Assembly: GCA_041394285.1 (NCBI GenBank) | Contig: JAWKIL010000011.1 | Coordinates: 129,282 to 193,281, forward strand | Direction of reading: 5' to 3' | DNA from: CADEDH01 sp041394285 | GTDB lineage: Bacteria > Actinomycetota > Acidimicrobiia > Acidimicrobiales > SZUA-35 | Length of the DNA stretch: 64,000 nucleotides | Part shown: in pieces, positions 18,855 through 27,170 of the stretch | How positions within the stretch are numbered: the first letter of the stretch is position 1 | How the letters are laid out: the number at the start of each line of letters is the position of its first letter | The notes under the pieces: generated by a model | What the model saw: the letters and a program-made list of their open reading frames with translations, nothing else | Told to the model about the DNA's origin: nothing | Database searches by the model: none | Made by a program: the position numbers and the translations under genes

Positions 18855-18856
18855 CA

Positions 18857-18906
18857 CGAAATTAGGAGCTTCAGCGGCGCTGAGCGCCGCTCAGGCTCCT
18901 CAGAAT
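18857..18906. repeat. Palindrome related to 16701-16756 (copy 2), between convergent genes
   Basis: GAAATTAGGAGC followed by AGCGGCGC and its complement GCGCCGCT, then AGGCTCCT, gives a hairpin with the same outer sequence as copy 1. It lies between two convergent stops, where it may terminate both genes. Confidence 0.85.
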
Positions 18907-18910
18907 GCCG

Positions 18911-20083
18911 TCACGCCGCGGCCGAGGGGAGCAGCTTGACGAAGTTGCCCTCGTAGAAGGCGTCACGGACCGACGGGGCGAGGTCGCCCAGGCTGGCCTC
19001 GAACCGGCCGATCGGGTTGCGGCCGCCCTCGGCGTGGGGGTAGTCGGACGAGAACAGGTACAGCTCGGGCGACGACTCCCGGATCAGCGCGCCCACGTCC
19101 TCGAACACGTAGGGCGTGAAGGCCAGCTGCTCCCGGATCTGCTCCGACGGCCGGCGGGTGAAGGCCCGCAGCTCGGGCTCGGACCGGGCCCAGATCTCGG
19201 CCGCGTGGTCGAGCCGGCGCAGCAGGCCCGGCACCCACGTGGCCCCCAGCTCCACCGCCGCCCCCCGCAGGTTCCGGTGGCGCTCCAGCACCCCGTCGAG
19301 CACGAGCACCGACAGGAACTCCTCGCTCGACTGGTGGATCACCGTCAGGTCCTTGGACCGCACGTTCTCGGCCCCGCCCAGCCAGTCCTTGGGCTGGGGC
19401 CGCCCCGTGTTCATGTACTCGGGCCGGATCTGGATGGGCTGGGCCCCCACGTGGAGCAGGAACGGGATCCCGGCCTCGGCCAGGCGGGCCCAGATCGGGT
19501 CGAGCTCGTCGTGGCCCGGTGAGCGGCCCCCGCACGGACCGGCCGGCACCCACACCCCCTGGGCCCCCAGCTCCAGCGCGCGCTCCAGCTCGGCGGCGGC
19601 CAGGGCCGGGTCGTCCAGCGGGAGCACGGCCACCGGCAGGAGGCGGGGGTCGTCGGCGCAGAAGGCGGCCATGGCCCGGTTGTGGGCCCGGGCCGCGGCG
19701 TAGCGAGCGGCGACGTCGCGCAGGAAGAACACCTGGCCGGCCGAGAACGACGAGAACACCCACTGGGCCCGGAAGCCGAGGAGGTCGAGGGCCCGGGTCC
19801 GCTCGGCCGGGTTGAAGGCACCGAGGGCGTCGTAGTTCTTGCCCGACGTCATCACGTCGCGGGCCAGCTCGTCGGCCCGGGCCGGCTCGTGGGCCCGCTC
19901 CGCCACCAGCCGGGCCATCCGCTCGGCCGGGGTCGCGGCCCCGCCGGGGGCCGCCATCGGCGGGATGGCCAGCGGGGGGATCACGCCCCGGAACGCCGGG
20001 TCGAGGTACTCGACCAGGAAGTCGGGCAGCTCCATCAGGTGGCTGTCGGCGTCGAAATAGGTCCGACCTTCGGCGTAGGGCAT
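18911..20083 (-). CDS. Amidohydrolase-family (PF04909) metal-dependent hydrolase or decarboxylase
   Basis: A 390-aa TIM-barrel metalloenzyme, paralogue of the gene at 16801. It has TYFDADSHLMELPDFLVEYLDP (D-x-H metal box) at the start, IPFLLHVGAQPI with His in the middle, and FSSDYPHAEGGRNPIGRFE with the late Asp. ATG 20083 was chosen because this box lies right after it, while the upstream extension is Arg/Ser-rich. It precedes no other gene on its strand until the SRPBCC gene 37 bases upstream, so the two probably form one transcript. Confidence 0.87.
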   Translation of the reverse strand: MPYAEGRTYFDADSHLMELPDFLVEYLDPAFRGVIPPLAIPPMAAPGGAATPAERMARLVAERAHEPARADELARDVMTSGKNYDALGAFNPAERTRALDLLGFRAQWVFSSFSAGQVFFLRDVAARYAAARAHNRAMAAFCADDPRLLPVAVLPLDDPALAAAELERALELGAQGVWVPAGPCGGRSPGHDELDPIWARLAEAGIPFLLHVGAQPIQIRPEYMNTGRPQPKDWLGGAENVRSKDLTVIHQSSEEFLSVLVLDGVLERHRNLRGAAVELGATWVPGLLRRLDHAAEIWARSEPELRAFTRRPSEQIREQLAFTPYVFEDVGALIRESSPELYLFSSDYPHAEGGRNPIGRFEASLGDLAPSVRDAFYEGNFVKLLPSAAA

Positions 20084-20120
20084 GGTCCCGCTCGCTCTCT
20101 CGCTCGTCTGTCGGCCGGGC

Positions 20121-20534
20121 TCAGCCGGCCAGGAACTTCTTGAAGCCCTTGATGGCGCCCGAGTAGATGCCGTTGGCCATGGCCACGCCCTCCTCCTCCG
20201 GCACCCCGTTGACCTCGAAGTTCCCCTGCCACTCGATGCCGGTGGTGGCACCGTTGTCGGTCAGCTTCACCGTGGCCACGTAGCGCTCGAAGGGCAGCGG
20301 CCCGTCGAGGATGGTGTAGCTGAAGGCGTGGTTGTCGTCGTCGAGCCAGGTCAGGCGCTCCACCACCGTGCCGCCGGGCATGCCCAGGAACCGGTCCTGG
20401 CCGATGCCGGAGCCCTTGACCTCGGTCTCGGGCATGCCCCGCATGTACTTGTGGATGCCGCCGAAGTCGGCCACGACGGGCCAGACCTTGTCGACGGGGT
20501 GATCGAAGGTGTCGGTGACGGTCACGGTGGTCAT
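20121..20534 (-). CDS. SRPBCC-fold (START/polyketide cyclase-like) protein
   Basis: A 137-aa small protein with the helix-grip start TVTVTDTFDHPVDKVWPVVADFGGIHKYM, typical of polyketide cyclase_2/SRPBCC proteins that bind hydrophobic ligands. ATG 20534. It is divergent from the dioxygenase operon (36 bases between starts) and cotranscribed with the downstream amidohydrolase. Its hydrophobic pocket could carry an aromatic substrate or product; that is inference. Confidence 0.83.
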   Translation of the reverse strand: MTTVTVTDTFDHPVDKVWPVVADFGGIHKYMRGMPETEVKGSGIGQDRFLGMPGGTVVERLTWLDDDNHAFSYTILDGPLPFERYVATVKLTDNGATTGIEWQGNFEVNGVPEEEGVAMANGIYSGAIKGFKKFLAG

Positions 20535-20570
20535 GGGCAGCACCGTACTTCGCCGCGCGAGACTGGGGCC

Positions 20571-21137
20571 ATGTCGACGGGACACGACCGTGACGAGCGG
20601 CTGGAGCGCCTCCTGCTCACCCAGGAGCTGACCGATGTGTTGTACGACGAGGCCGAGCTGCTCGACGAGGGCCGGTGGGAGGAGTGGCTCGACCTCCTGG
20701 CCGACGACCTCTCCTACGTCATGCCGCTCCGGCTCAACGTGGCCGTCGGTGAGCACGGCGCGAGAGAACAGACCCGGGGCGGGGAGGAGGTGTGCTGGTT
20801 CGACGAGGGCAAGCACACGCTCACCCAGCGGGTGGGTCAGCTCCGCACCGGGGTCCACTGGGCCGAGGAGCCGCTGAGCCGGGTGAGCCACCTGGTCACC
20901 AACGTGCGGCTGCGGCGGATCGAGCTGCCCGAGGTGGAGCTGTCGTGCCGGTTCGTGGTGCACCGCAACCGGGTGGCCGACGAGACCGACTTCTTCGTCG
21001 GCCGCCGCCACGACACCTGGCGCCAGACCGATGGCACCGGTGGCACCGACGGTGCCGGGGGCTGGAAGCTGGCCCGCCGGGAGCTCCTGCTGGACCAGAA
21101 CGTGCTCCTGGCCAAGAACCTGACGCTGCTCTTCTGA
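20571..21137 (+). CDS. Aromatic-ring-hydroxylating dioxygenase, beta subunit
   Basis: Small (beta) subunit of a Rieske non-heme iron oxygenase, 188 aa, NTF2-like fold. The pattern LLTQELTDVLYDEAELLDEGRWEEWLDLLADDLSYVMPLR at the N-terminus, RVSHLVTNVRL in the middle and RRELLLDQNVLLAKNLTLLF at the end matches the family. It has no cofactor. It precedes the alpha subunit gene by 15 bases. ATG 20571. Confidence 0.9.
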   Translation: MSTGHDRDERLERLLLTQELTDVLYDEAELLDEGRWEEWLDLLADDLSYVMPLRLNVAVGEHGAREQTRGGEEVCWFDEGKHTLTQRVGQLRTGVHWAEEPLSRVSHLVTNVRLRRIELPEVELSCRFVVHRNRVADETDFFVGRRHDTWRQTDGTGGTDGAGGWKLARRELLLDQNVLLAKNLTLLF

Positions 21138-21152
21138 GGGGAATCGAACACG

Positions 21153-22499
21153 ATGGACCTGACCGACCTCCTCGACGCCGACAACGGCGTGATCAGCCGG
21201 GAGATCTTCGTGAGCGAGGCCGTCTACCAGGCCGAGCTGGAGCACCTCTTCCCCCGGGCCTGGCTGCTGGTGGGCCACGAGAGCCAGATCCCCGAGCCGG
21301 GCGACTTCTTCAGCTCCCGCATGGGCACCGAGTCGGTGCTGCTGACGCGGGACTCCGACGGCGCCGTCCACGTGCTGCTCAACTCGTGCCGCCACCGGGG
21401 CATGAAGGTGTGCCGCTACGACGAGGGCAACACGCTCAACTTCCTGTGCCCCTACCACGGCTGGACCTACTCCACCGACGGCACGCTGGTGTCGGTGGCC
21501 GGGGAGCTGTTCGGCGTCCCCCACTTCCGGGCCGGCTACGGGGGCAAGCTCGACCGCTCGGCCTGGGGCCTCGTGCCCTGCCCCCGGGTGTGCAACTACC
21601 ACGGGCTGATCTTCGCCTCGTGGGACCCCGACGCCCCGCCGTTCGAGGAGTACCTGGGCGACTTCCACTGGTGGCTCGACAACCTGTGCTCGAACGCCTC
21701 GGGTGAGATCGGCCAGGTGCGGGTGGCCCGGGGGGTGCAGAAGTGGCGGATCCGGGCCAACTGGAAGTTCGTGTCGGAGAACTTCCTGGGCGACAACTAC
21801 CACGGGCCGCCGTCGCACGAGTCGGTCGACGCCGTGGGCATCGGGCCCGGCGGCACCTCGGCCGCCACCCGCCACGGGGCGGCCCCGGGGCGGCCCCGCA
21901 GCATCGCCTCGACCTCGTTCACCCGGCTCGGCCACGGGGCCACGGGCTCGGTGCGCTACTTCCTGGGCTACCCGGCCTTCGAGGAGCCGGAGCTCACCGC
22001 CTATTTCGAGCGGTGCGAGGCGGCCCGGGCCACGAGGTTCGAGGCCGAAGGCCGCCCGATCGGGGCCATGGGGCCGGCCACCCTGTTCCCGTCGATGTCG
22101 TTCCACGCCGGCCCGTTCCCCCGGGCCCTGATGGTGGCCCACCCGGTGAGCCCGTGGGAGACCGAGGTGTGGCGGTGGTACCTGGTCGACGCCGACGCCC
22201 CGCCCGAGGTCGCCGACTGGCTGCGCCGTTACTACCTCCGCTACTCGGGGCCGGGTGGGCTGGTGGAGCAGGACGACATGGAGAACTGGGACTACGCCAC
22301 CGAGGCCAGCCGGGGCCCGATCGCCCGCCGCTATCCGTACAACTACCAGCTGGGCCTGGGCATGACCCAGCCCAGCTCGCTGCGGGGGGCGGTGGAGAGC
22401 GACTACTTCATGACCGAGGAGAACGCCCGCAACTTCTACCGGCGCTGGGGCGAGTTCGTGCGGGGCGACTCCTGGTCGGCGTTGATGGCGGGCGCATGA
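21153..22499 (+). CDS. Aromatic-ring-hydroxylating dioxygenase, alpha (Rieske) subunit
   Basis: Catalytic subunit, 448 aa, adding O2 to an aromatic ring. The Rieske box is CRHRG then CPYHGW 16 residues on, each with Cys and His ligands. The mononuclear iron site is LGDNYHGPPSHESV with His-x4-His (two His) and the bridging Asp; the third carboxylate ligand lies near residue 380 (DDMENWDYATE). ATG 21153 follows a GAGGGGAA ribosome site. Substrate cannot be named; nearby amidohydrolases and SRPBCC suggest an aromatic acid or biphenyl-like route. Confidence 0.93.
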   Translation: MDLTDLLDADNGVISREIFVSEAVYQAELEHLFPRAWLLVGHESQIPEPGDFFSSRMGTESVLLTRDSDGAVHVLLNSCRHRGMKVCRYDEGNTLNFLCPYHGWTYSTDGTLVSVAGELFGVPHFRAGYGGKLDRSAWGLVPCPRVCNYHGLIFASWDPDAPPFEEYLGDFHWWLDNLCSNASGEIGQVRVARGVQKWRIRANWKFVSENFLGDNYHGPPSHESVDAVGIGPGGTSAATRHGAAPGRPRSIASTSFTRLGHGATGSVRYFLGYPAFEEPELTAYFERCEAARATRFEAEGRPIGAMGPATLFPSMSFHAGPFPRALMVAHPVSPWETEVWRWYLVDADAPPEVADWLRRYYLRYSGPGGLVEQDDMENWDYATEASRGPIARRYPYNYQLGLGMTQPSSLRGAVESDYFMTEENARNFYRRWGEFVRGDSWSALMAGA

Positions 22500-22711
22500 C
22501 CGGCCGCCTGAAGCTGGTGGTGGACCGTCCGGCATGCAAGGGCTACGCCAACTGCCTCGACGCCGCCCCCGGCCTGATCGACCTCGACGAGCACGACGTC
22601 GCCGTCACCCTGGCCGAGACCTATCCCGAGACCGACCGGGCAGCGCTGGAGCGGGCGGTGGACCGGTGCCCGGCCCACGCCCTGCGCCTCGACCAGATCG
22701 ACGACGCCTGA
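22496..22711 (+). CDS. Small [3Fe-4S]-type ferredoxin
   Basis: A 71-aa ferredoxin for electron supply to the dioxygenase. Ligands: CKGYANC (first two Cys, the middle position is not Cys, as in [3Fe-4S] ferredoxins) and CPAHAL near the C-terminus. ATG 22496 overlaps the stop of the alpha subunit (ATGA), so stoichiometric expression is likely. No ferredoxin reductase gene is present in the window. Confidence 0.88.
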   Translation: MTGRLKLVVDRPACKGYANCLDAAPGLIDLDEHDVAVTLAETYPETDRAALERAVDRCPAHALRLDQIDDA

Positions 22712-22730
22712 GGTCGGGCTCTGTCGGCAC

Positions 22731-22800
22731 CGTCCAACCCGGCGGAACCGTCCAACCCGGCGGAACCGTCCAACCCGGCGGAACCGTCCAACCGGGCGGA
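22731..22800. repeat. Four tandem 18-bp repeats
   Basis: CGTCCAACCCGGCGGAAC begins at 22731, 22749 and 22767, with a fourth diverged partial unit at 22785. It lies right after the ferredoxin gene. A further small hairpin (TTTTGGTCT/AGACCCAAA) at about 22802-22826 follows, possibly the operon terminator. Confidence 0.9.
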
Positions 22801-22876
22801 CTTTTGGTCTCGAGCAGACCCAAACGTCGCCGAGTTCATTCCTGGTGGACATTTGGTCAACGGGCCGGCGTTGACC

Positions 22877-23377
22877 TCAGGTCCAGGGCAGAGCCCAGCC
22901 ATCTTCCGGCTGCTCACCGGCGGCGTTGGCGAAGGCTTCGAACCCGGCCAGCATCGCCGCCTGCTGCTCGGGCGTGGCCGAGGCCACGATGCGGGTCAGC
23001 TCGGCCAACCGGCGCCGGCTCACGTCGGCCACCAGCGACCGGCCCTCGTCGAGCAGGTGGATCTCCACCTCCCGCCGGCTGTGCTCCGGCACCCGGCGCT
23101 CGATCAGGTCCTTGCGGGCCAAGCGGTCGGCCAGGCGGGTGAGGGTGGAGGGGTGCACGCCCAGCGCCTCGGCCAGCTCGCCGGCCCGCAGCGGCCCCCG
23201 CTGGGCCAGGATCACCAGGGCCCGGTACTGGGGCAGCGTGATGTCGCCCAGGATCCCCATCGACGAGGCGGCGACGGCCACCAGCGCCCGGGAGGCCCGT
23301 AGGGCGGCTTCGGCCGTGGCCCGGGAATCCCCCTGCTCGGGTACGCTCCCCGGCCGTCGATGTGCTCGCGTGTTCAT
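22877..23377 (-). CDS. MarR-family transcriptional regulator
   Basis: A 166-aa winged-helix regulator. The DNA-binding part is ITLPQYRALVILAQRGPLRAGELAEALGVHPSTLTRLADRLARKDLIERRV, followed by a wing with REVEIHLLDEGRSLV. ATG 23377 has a GGGGTG ribosome site just upstream. It is divergent from the ClC channel gene with 22 bases between starts. It could control that channel or the dioxygenase genes; neither is proven. Confidence 0.88.
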   Translation of the reverse strand: MNTRAHRRPGSVPEQGDSRATAEAALRASRALVAVAASSMGILGDITLPQYRALVILAQRGPLRAGELAEALGVHPSTLTRLADRLARKDLIERRVPEHSRREVEIHLLDEGRSLVADVSRRRLAELTRIVASATPEQQAAMLAGFEAFANAAGEQPEDGWALPWT

Positions 23378-23409
23378 TGCACCCCTACAATAGTTGCAGA
23401 TGTCGCAAC
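23375..23409. promoter_or_regulatory. Divergent MarR/ClC control region with inverted repeat
   Basis: The gap between the two starts is tiny. A TACAAT hexamer at about 23384-23389 is a good -10 element for the ClC gene and leaves almost no leader. An inverted repeat GTTGC-N7-GCAAC (23393-23409) overlaps the ClC start codon and is a candidate MarR site. Confidence 0.55.
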
Positions 23410-25040
23410 GTCCGAGCACCGAAGCCAGAATTCCCTGGAGCACCGGCGCGCCACTGGGCCGATGGGTCGCCCGCTGGCTGAGCCGGGCCATGCCCACCGA
23501 GAACCAGCGGGTCTGGTTGCTCACCCTCCTCGTCGGCGCCCTGTCGGGCCTGGCCGCCGTCGGGTTCCACCTCTCGATCCAGCTGGCGGAGCGGTTCATG
23601 ATCGAACCGGCGCTCGATGCCACCGGCCGGTGGTGGATCGTCCTCGGCCTGGTCGTTCCGGTGGTGGGCGGCCTGGTGAGCGGCGCCCTGCTCACCTACG
23701 TGTTCCCCAACTCCCGGGGTAGCGGCATCCCCCAGGTGAAGGTGGCCTACAGCATCGAGGGCGGGCAACTCCCGCTGCGCCAGGGGATCGGCAAGTTCTT
23801 GGTGTCGACGCTGCAGATCGGCACCGGCGCCTCGCTGGGGCGGGAAGGTCCCACGGTGCAGATCTGCGCCGCCATCGCCAGCACCATCGGGCGGGCGGCC
23901 CGGCTGTCGGAGGACAGCCTGCGGCGGATGCTGCCGGTGGGGGCGGCGGCCGGTATCGCCGCCGCCTTCAACGCCCCGATCGCCGCCGTGACCTTCACGG
24001 TGGAGGAGGTGGTGGGCGACCTCGACCACACCGTGCTGGCCGGCGTGGTGGTGGCTGCGGCCCTGGCCGCCGCCATCGAGCACGTGGCACTGGGATCGAA
24101 GCCCGTGTTCGACGTGCCCACCGGTCTCGGCATCCACCACCTGGACTCGCTGCTCCTGTTCCTCCTGCTGGGCCTGGTGGCCGCCGCCGTGTCGCTGGCC
24201 TTCACCGAGTCGCTGCTGGCGCTGCGCATGCGGTTCCGGCACTCCCCCCTGCCGATCTGGACCCGGCCCGCCGTCGGCGGCCTGATGACCGGCGGCCTGG
24301 CGGTGGCCGGCATCGGCCTCCTGGGCCAGCGGGGTATCACCGGCGGCGGGTACGACACCCTCACCGAAGCCCTGCACGGCGGGCTGGCCTGGCGGATCAT
24401 GCTGGCCCTGTGCGCCATGAAGCTGGCGGCCACGGTGTTCTCGTACTCGAGCGGGATGGCCGGCGGCATCTTCGCCCCCTCACTGTTCCTGGGGGGCATG
24501 GTGGGCGGGGCCGTCGGCACCCTCGACGTGGCCCTCCTCGGCCACGAGCGGTCCGTGATCGGCGCCTTCGCCCTGGTCGGCATGGGCGCGGTGTTCGCCG
24601 GGATCATCCGCGCCCCGATCACGTCGGTGCTGATCATCTACGAGATGACGGGCAACTACCGCCTCATCCTGCCCCTGATGATGGCGAACATGCTGGCATT
24701 CGCCATCGCCCGCCACATCCGGCCCATCCCGATCTACGAGGCCCTCCTGGCCCAGGACGGCCTCCACCTCCCCCACGACGAACCCACCCCCCACGTGCTC
24801 GATCTGCTCACGGTGGGCGACGCCATGACCGATGTTCCGGGCGACAACGAGAGCGTCGACCGCACCCTGATCCTGTCGCCCGACCAGCCGCTGCACGAGG
24901 CGCTGGTGGCCATGGAGCGGAGCGGGCGCTACCAGGCGGTGGTGCTCGACCCCACCCCGGGTCCCGACGGTCCCCAGGTGGTGGGGCTGCTCACCGTGAC
25001 CGGCATCATCCGGGCCCAGGCCCGGGCCTTGGAATCGTGA
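23400..25040 (+). CDS. ClC-family chloride channel/transporter with a C-terminal CBS region
   Basis: 546-aa integral membrane protein. Chloride-site motifs are complete: GSGIPQVK, GREGPTVQ and GGIFAPSLFLGG (GxFxP). About 430 residues of helices are followed by a CBS-like regulatory tail with LTVGDAMTDVPGDNESV and GLLTVTGIIRAQ. Start at ATG 23400; it may be read from a leaderless transcript. ClC members either exchange Cl-/H+ or act as channels; a gating Glu sits in GREGP, which supports exchange. Confidence 0.92.
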   Translation: MSQRPSTEARIPWSTGAPLGRWVARWLSRAMPTENQRVWLLTLLVGALSGLAAVGFHLSIQLAERFMIEPALDATGRWWIVLGLVVPVVGGLVSGALLTYVFPNSRGSGIPQVKVAYSIEGGQLPLRQGIGKFLVSTLQIGTGASLGREGPTVQICAAIASTIGRAARLSEDSLRRMLPVGAAAGIAAAFNAPIAAVTFTVEEVVGDLDHTVLAGVVVAAALAAAIEHVALGSKPVFDVPTGLGIHHLDSLLLFLLLGLVAAAVSLAFTESLLALRMRFRHSPLPIWTRPAVGGLMTGGLAVAGIGLLGQRGITGGGYDTLTEALHGGLAWRIMLALCAMKLAATVFSYSSGMAGGIFAPSLFLGGMVGGAVGTLDVALLGHERSVIGAFALVGMGAVFAGIIRAPITSVLIIYEMTGNYRLILPLMMANMLAFAIARHIRPIPIYEALLAQDGLHLPHDEPTPHVLDLLTVGDAMTDVPGDNESVDRTLILSPDQPLHEALVAMERSGRYQAVVLDPTPGPDGPQVVGLLTVTGIIRAQARALES

Positions 25041-25123
25041 CGGCCGCCGCCGCCGCCCCCTGATCGCTTTTCGTTCCAGGTCTGTATTGTATTAGATCTC
25101 GACCGGACGATCACGAGGCCACG

Positions 25124-26269
25124 ATGCCCACGCCCCTCCCCTCCCCCGATGCCGCCGACCTGACGCCCCCCGGGCCCGACGAAGTCCAGCACCTGGCCCG
25201 GGGCGTGCTGACGGCCATCGCTCCCGCCGCCGGCCCCACCGAGCTGCAACGGCTCCTGGTGGGGGCGGCCTTCGACGCCATGACCGGGCACGCGCCGATC
25301 ACGGCCGACCAGCCGCCGGTCGACCCCGAAGCGTTCGCCACCGGGATGGCCGGCCGCAACGAAGCCTTCCGCACCCGCATCCTGCAGACCATGATCCTGG
25401 GGGCGCTGGTGCTCCGGCCGCTGGAGCCGGCGGTGGCCGAGCGGGTGGAGGCGTTCGCCCGGGCCCTGTGCGTCGACGACGGGATGCTCCGGGTGGCCCA
25501 GCGCTTCGCCGCCGGCCAGCTCGGCCTGGCCGCCGTGGATTTCGACCGCAACGGCTACACAGCCGGCTGGTCGGCCGAACGGGTCGACGCCCTCCACACC
25601 AGCACCGGTCTGGCCGAGGCGTGGCAGCAGGCCAGCGACGACGCCGAGCTGGCCGCCCGCTGGGCCGGCCTGGAGCACCTACCCGCCGGCACCCTGGGCC
25701 GAGGCGTGTGGGAGCTGTACCGGGCGCGAGGGTTCGCCTTCCCCGGCGAAGCCGGCTCTGCTCCCCCGCTGCTGGCCCAGCACGACTGGGTGCACGTGCT
25801 GGCCGACTACGGCACCCGGGTGGAGTCGGAGCTGGAGGTGTTCGCCTTCATCGCCCGGGCCAACGACGACCCCCGGGGTTTCTCCCTCCTGGCCATGGTC
25901 GTGAGCCTGTTCGAGACCGGCTACCTGGCCACCGGGGCGGGGCTGTTCGAGGCCTTTCCCGGCCAGCTGTCGGCCGACGGCATGGCGGTCCGGGTGGCCG
26001 ACGCCCTGCGCCGGGGGGCCCTCAGCCACGGACCCGACGGCGAGCCCGACGTCGACTTCCTGGCCCTCGACTGGTTCACCCTGGCCCACCAGCCGGTGAT
26101 GGAGCTGCGGCGCCGGTTCGGCCTGGTGGCCAAGTCGGCGGCCGCCGTGACCGCCGGTTCGGTGGGCCCGTGGGAGCCGGGCGGGATCAGCGCCTACCAG
26201 CACGAGACGGGCGTGCAGGCGGCGACCGCCGCCGGACGGGCCTACGACAGCTTCGGCGCCACGCCCTGA
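25124..26269 (+). CDS. TerB-like / COQ4-like fusion protein
   Basis: A 381-aa protein. Residues about 25-130 resemble an all-helical TerB-like domain (LQRLLVGAAFDAMTGHAPI, ETRILQTMILGAL). Residues 170-300 match COQ4: LPAGTLGRGVWELYRARGF, then the metal motif HDWVHVLADYGTRVESELE, the H-D-x2-H-x(10-11)-E pattern of COQ4. In eukaryotes COQ4 scaffolds ubiquinone biosynthesis and decarboxylates a ring precursor. This host probably uses menaquinone, so the role here is open. A GAGG ribosome site precedes ATG 25124. Identification is by motif, not by search. Confidence 0.72.
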   Translation: MPTPLPSPDAADLTPPGPDEVQHLARGVLTAIAPAAGPTELQRLLVGAAFDAMTGHAPITADQPPVDPEAFATGMAGRNEAFRTRILQTMILGALVLRPLEPAVAERVEAFARALCVDDGMLRVAQRFAAGQLGLAAVDFDRNGYTAGWSAERVDALHTSTGLAEAWQQASDDAELAARWAGLEHLPAGTLGRGVWELYRARGFAFPGEAGSAPPLLAQHDWVHVLADYGTRVESELEVFAFIARANDDPRGFSLLAMVVSLFETGYLATGAGLFEAFPGQLSADGMAVRVADALRRGALSHGPDGEPDVDFLALDWFTLAHQPVMELRRRFGLVAKSAAAVTAGSVGPWEPGGISAYQHETGVQAATAAGRAYDSFGATP

Positions 26270-26321
26270 CCGGGAGCGGCCGGCCCCGCCGGAGGACGCC
26301 GAGGGGTGGCATGATGGCGGG

Positions 26322-27170
26322 GTGATCGTGCAGTCCACCCGCTTGCCCGATGAACCCCATCTGGTGCTGACGATGGAGCAGCACACGGCCACCGCCGGCA
26401 CCCTGGCCCAGCACTTCGGCGGCGTGGGGCCGTTCGCCCCACTGGAGCCCCGTGACCTGCTCCTGGGCCTGGTGCGGGAGCACGACCGGGGCTGGGCCGA
26501 GGTGGACGCAGCGGCCCCCCGGGACCCGTCGACCGACCTGCCGTGGTCGGTCTACCAGACCCCGACGTCGGTCTCGATCGGCACCGGACCCCGCTCGATC
26601 GACCACAACGAACGGTGCCACCCCTACCGGGGCCTGCTGGCCAGCATGCACATCCACGGGTTGTTCACCGGCCGCTACGGCCTCGACCAGACCCGCATCC
26701 TCGACCTGGTTGACGAGCCCAGCCGGGCCCTGCTGGAGCCGATGCTGGCGGCCGAGACCGAGCGCCAGGCCCGCCTCCGCCGCCAGCTGACGGCCGATCC
26801 GGCCACGGCTCCCTGGCTGGCCGACGCCGCGCTACTCCACAGCTACAAGGCCCTCCAGACGTTCGACGCCCTGGCCCTGTGGTTGCAGGTCACCCACCCG
26901 GCCGGGCGCCGGCCCACCGTGCTCCGCCACGTGCCCACCACGGGCGGCGCCCATGTCGCCGTCGCTGTCACACCCCGGAGCGAGGATCGGATCGTGCTCG
27001 ATCCCTACCCTTTCGACACCGACCCGCTGGAGCTCGTGATCGAGGGCCGGTGGCTCCGCCCGCAGCCCTCGGGGGCGGACCTCGCCGCCGCCCTGGCCGC
27101 AGCTCCACCCGGTCGCCAGCCGGTCACCCTGTGCTCGGCGGCCACGGCCGGATCGGCGGCGGCGGCATGA
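26322..27170 (+). CDS. DUF3891-family protein
   Basis: A 282-aa soluble protein with the DUF3891 hallmarks: TMEQHTATAGTLAQHF at the N-terminus, then LVREHDRGWAEVDA and HPYRGLLASMHIHGLFTGRYG. The His/Asp residues resemble a metal-dependent phosphohydrolase-like helical fold. Function unknown. GTG 26322; the stop overlaps the next start (ATGA), so these genes are translated together. Confidence 0.78.
   Translation: MIVQSTRLPDEPHLVLTMEQHTATAGTLAQHFGGVGPFAPLEPRDLLLGLVREHDRGWAEVDAAAPRDPSTDLPWSVYQTPTSVSIGTGPRSIDHNERCHPYRGLLASMHIHGLFTGRYGLDQTRILDLVDEPSRALLEPMLAAETERQARLRRQLTADPATAPWLADAALLHSYKALQTFDALALWLQVTHPAGRRPTVLRHVPTTGGAHVAVAVTPRSEDRIVLDPYPFDTDPLELVIEGRWLRPQPSGADLAAALAAAPPGRQPVTLCSAATAGSAAAA

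Noticed and set aside
20535..22535. Minus-strand open frame continuing upstream of the SRPBCC gene
   Set aside because: It is antisense to the dioxygenase operon; the real gene starts at 20534.
22605..22823. Small repeat-coding minus frames over the 18-bp array
   Set aside because: Products are pure tandem PPGWTV repeats arising from the DNA repeat; no ribosome site.
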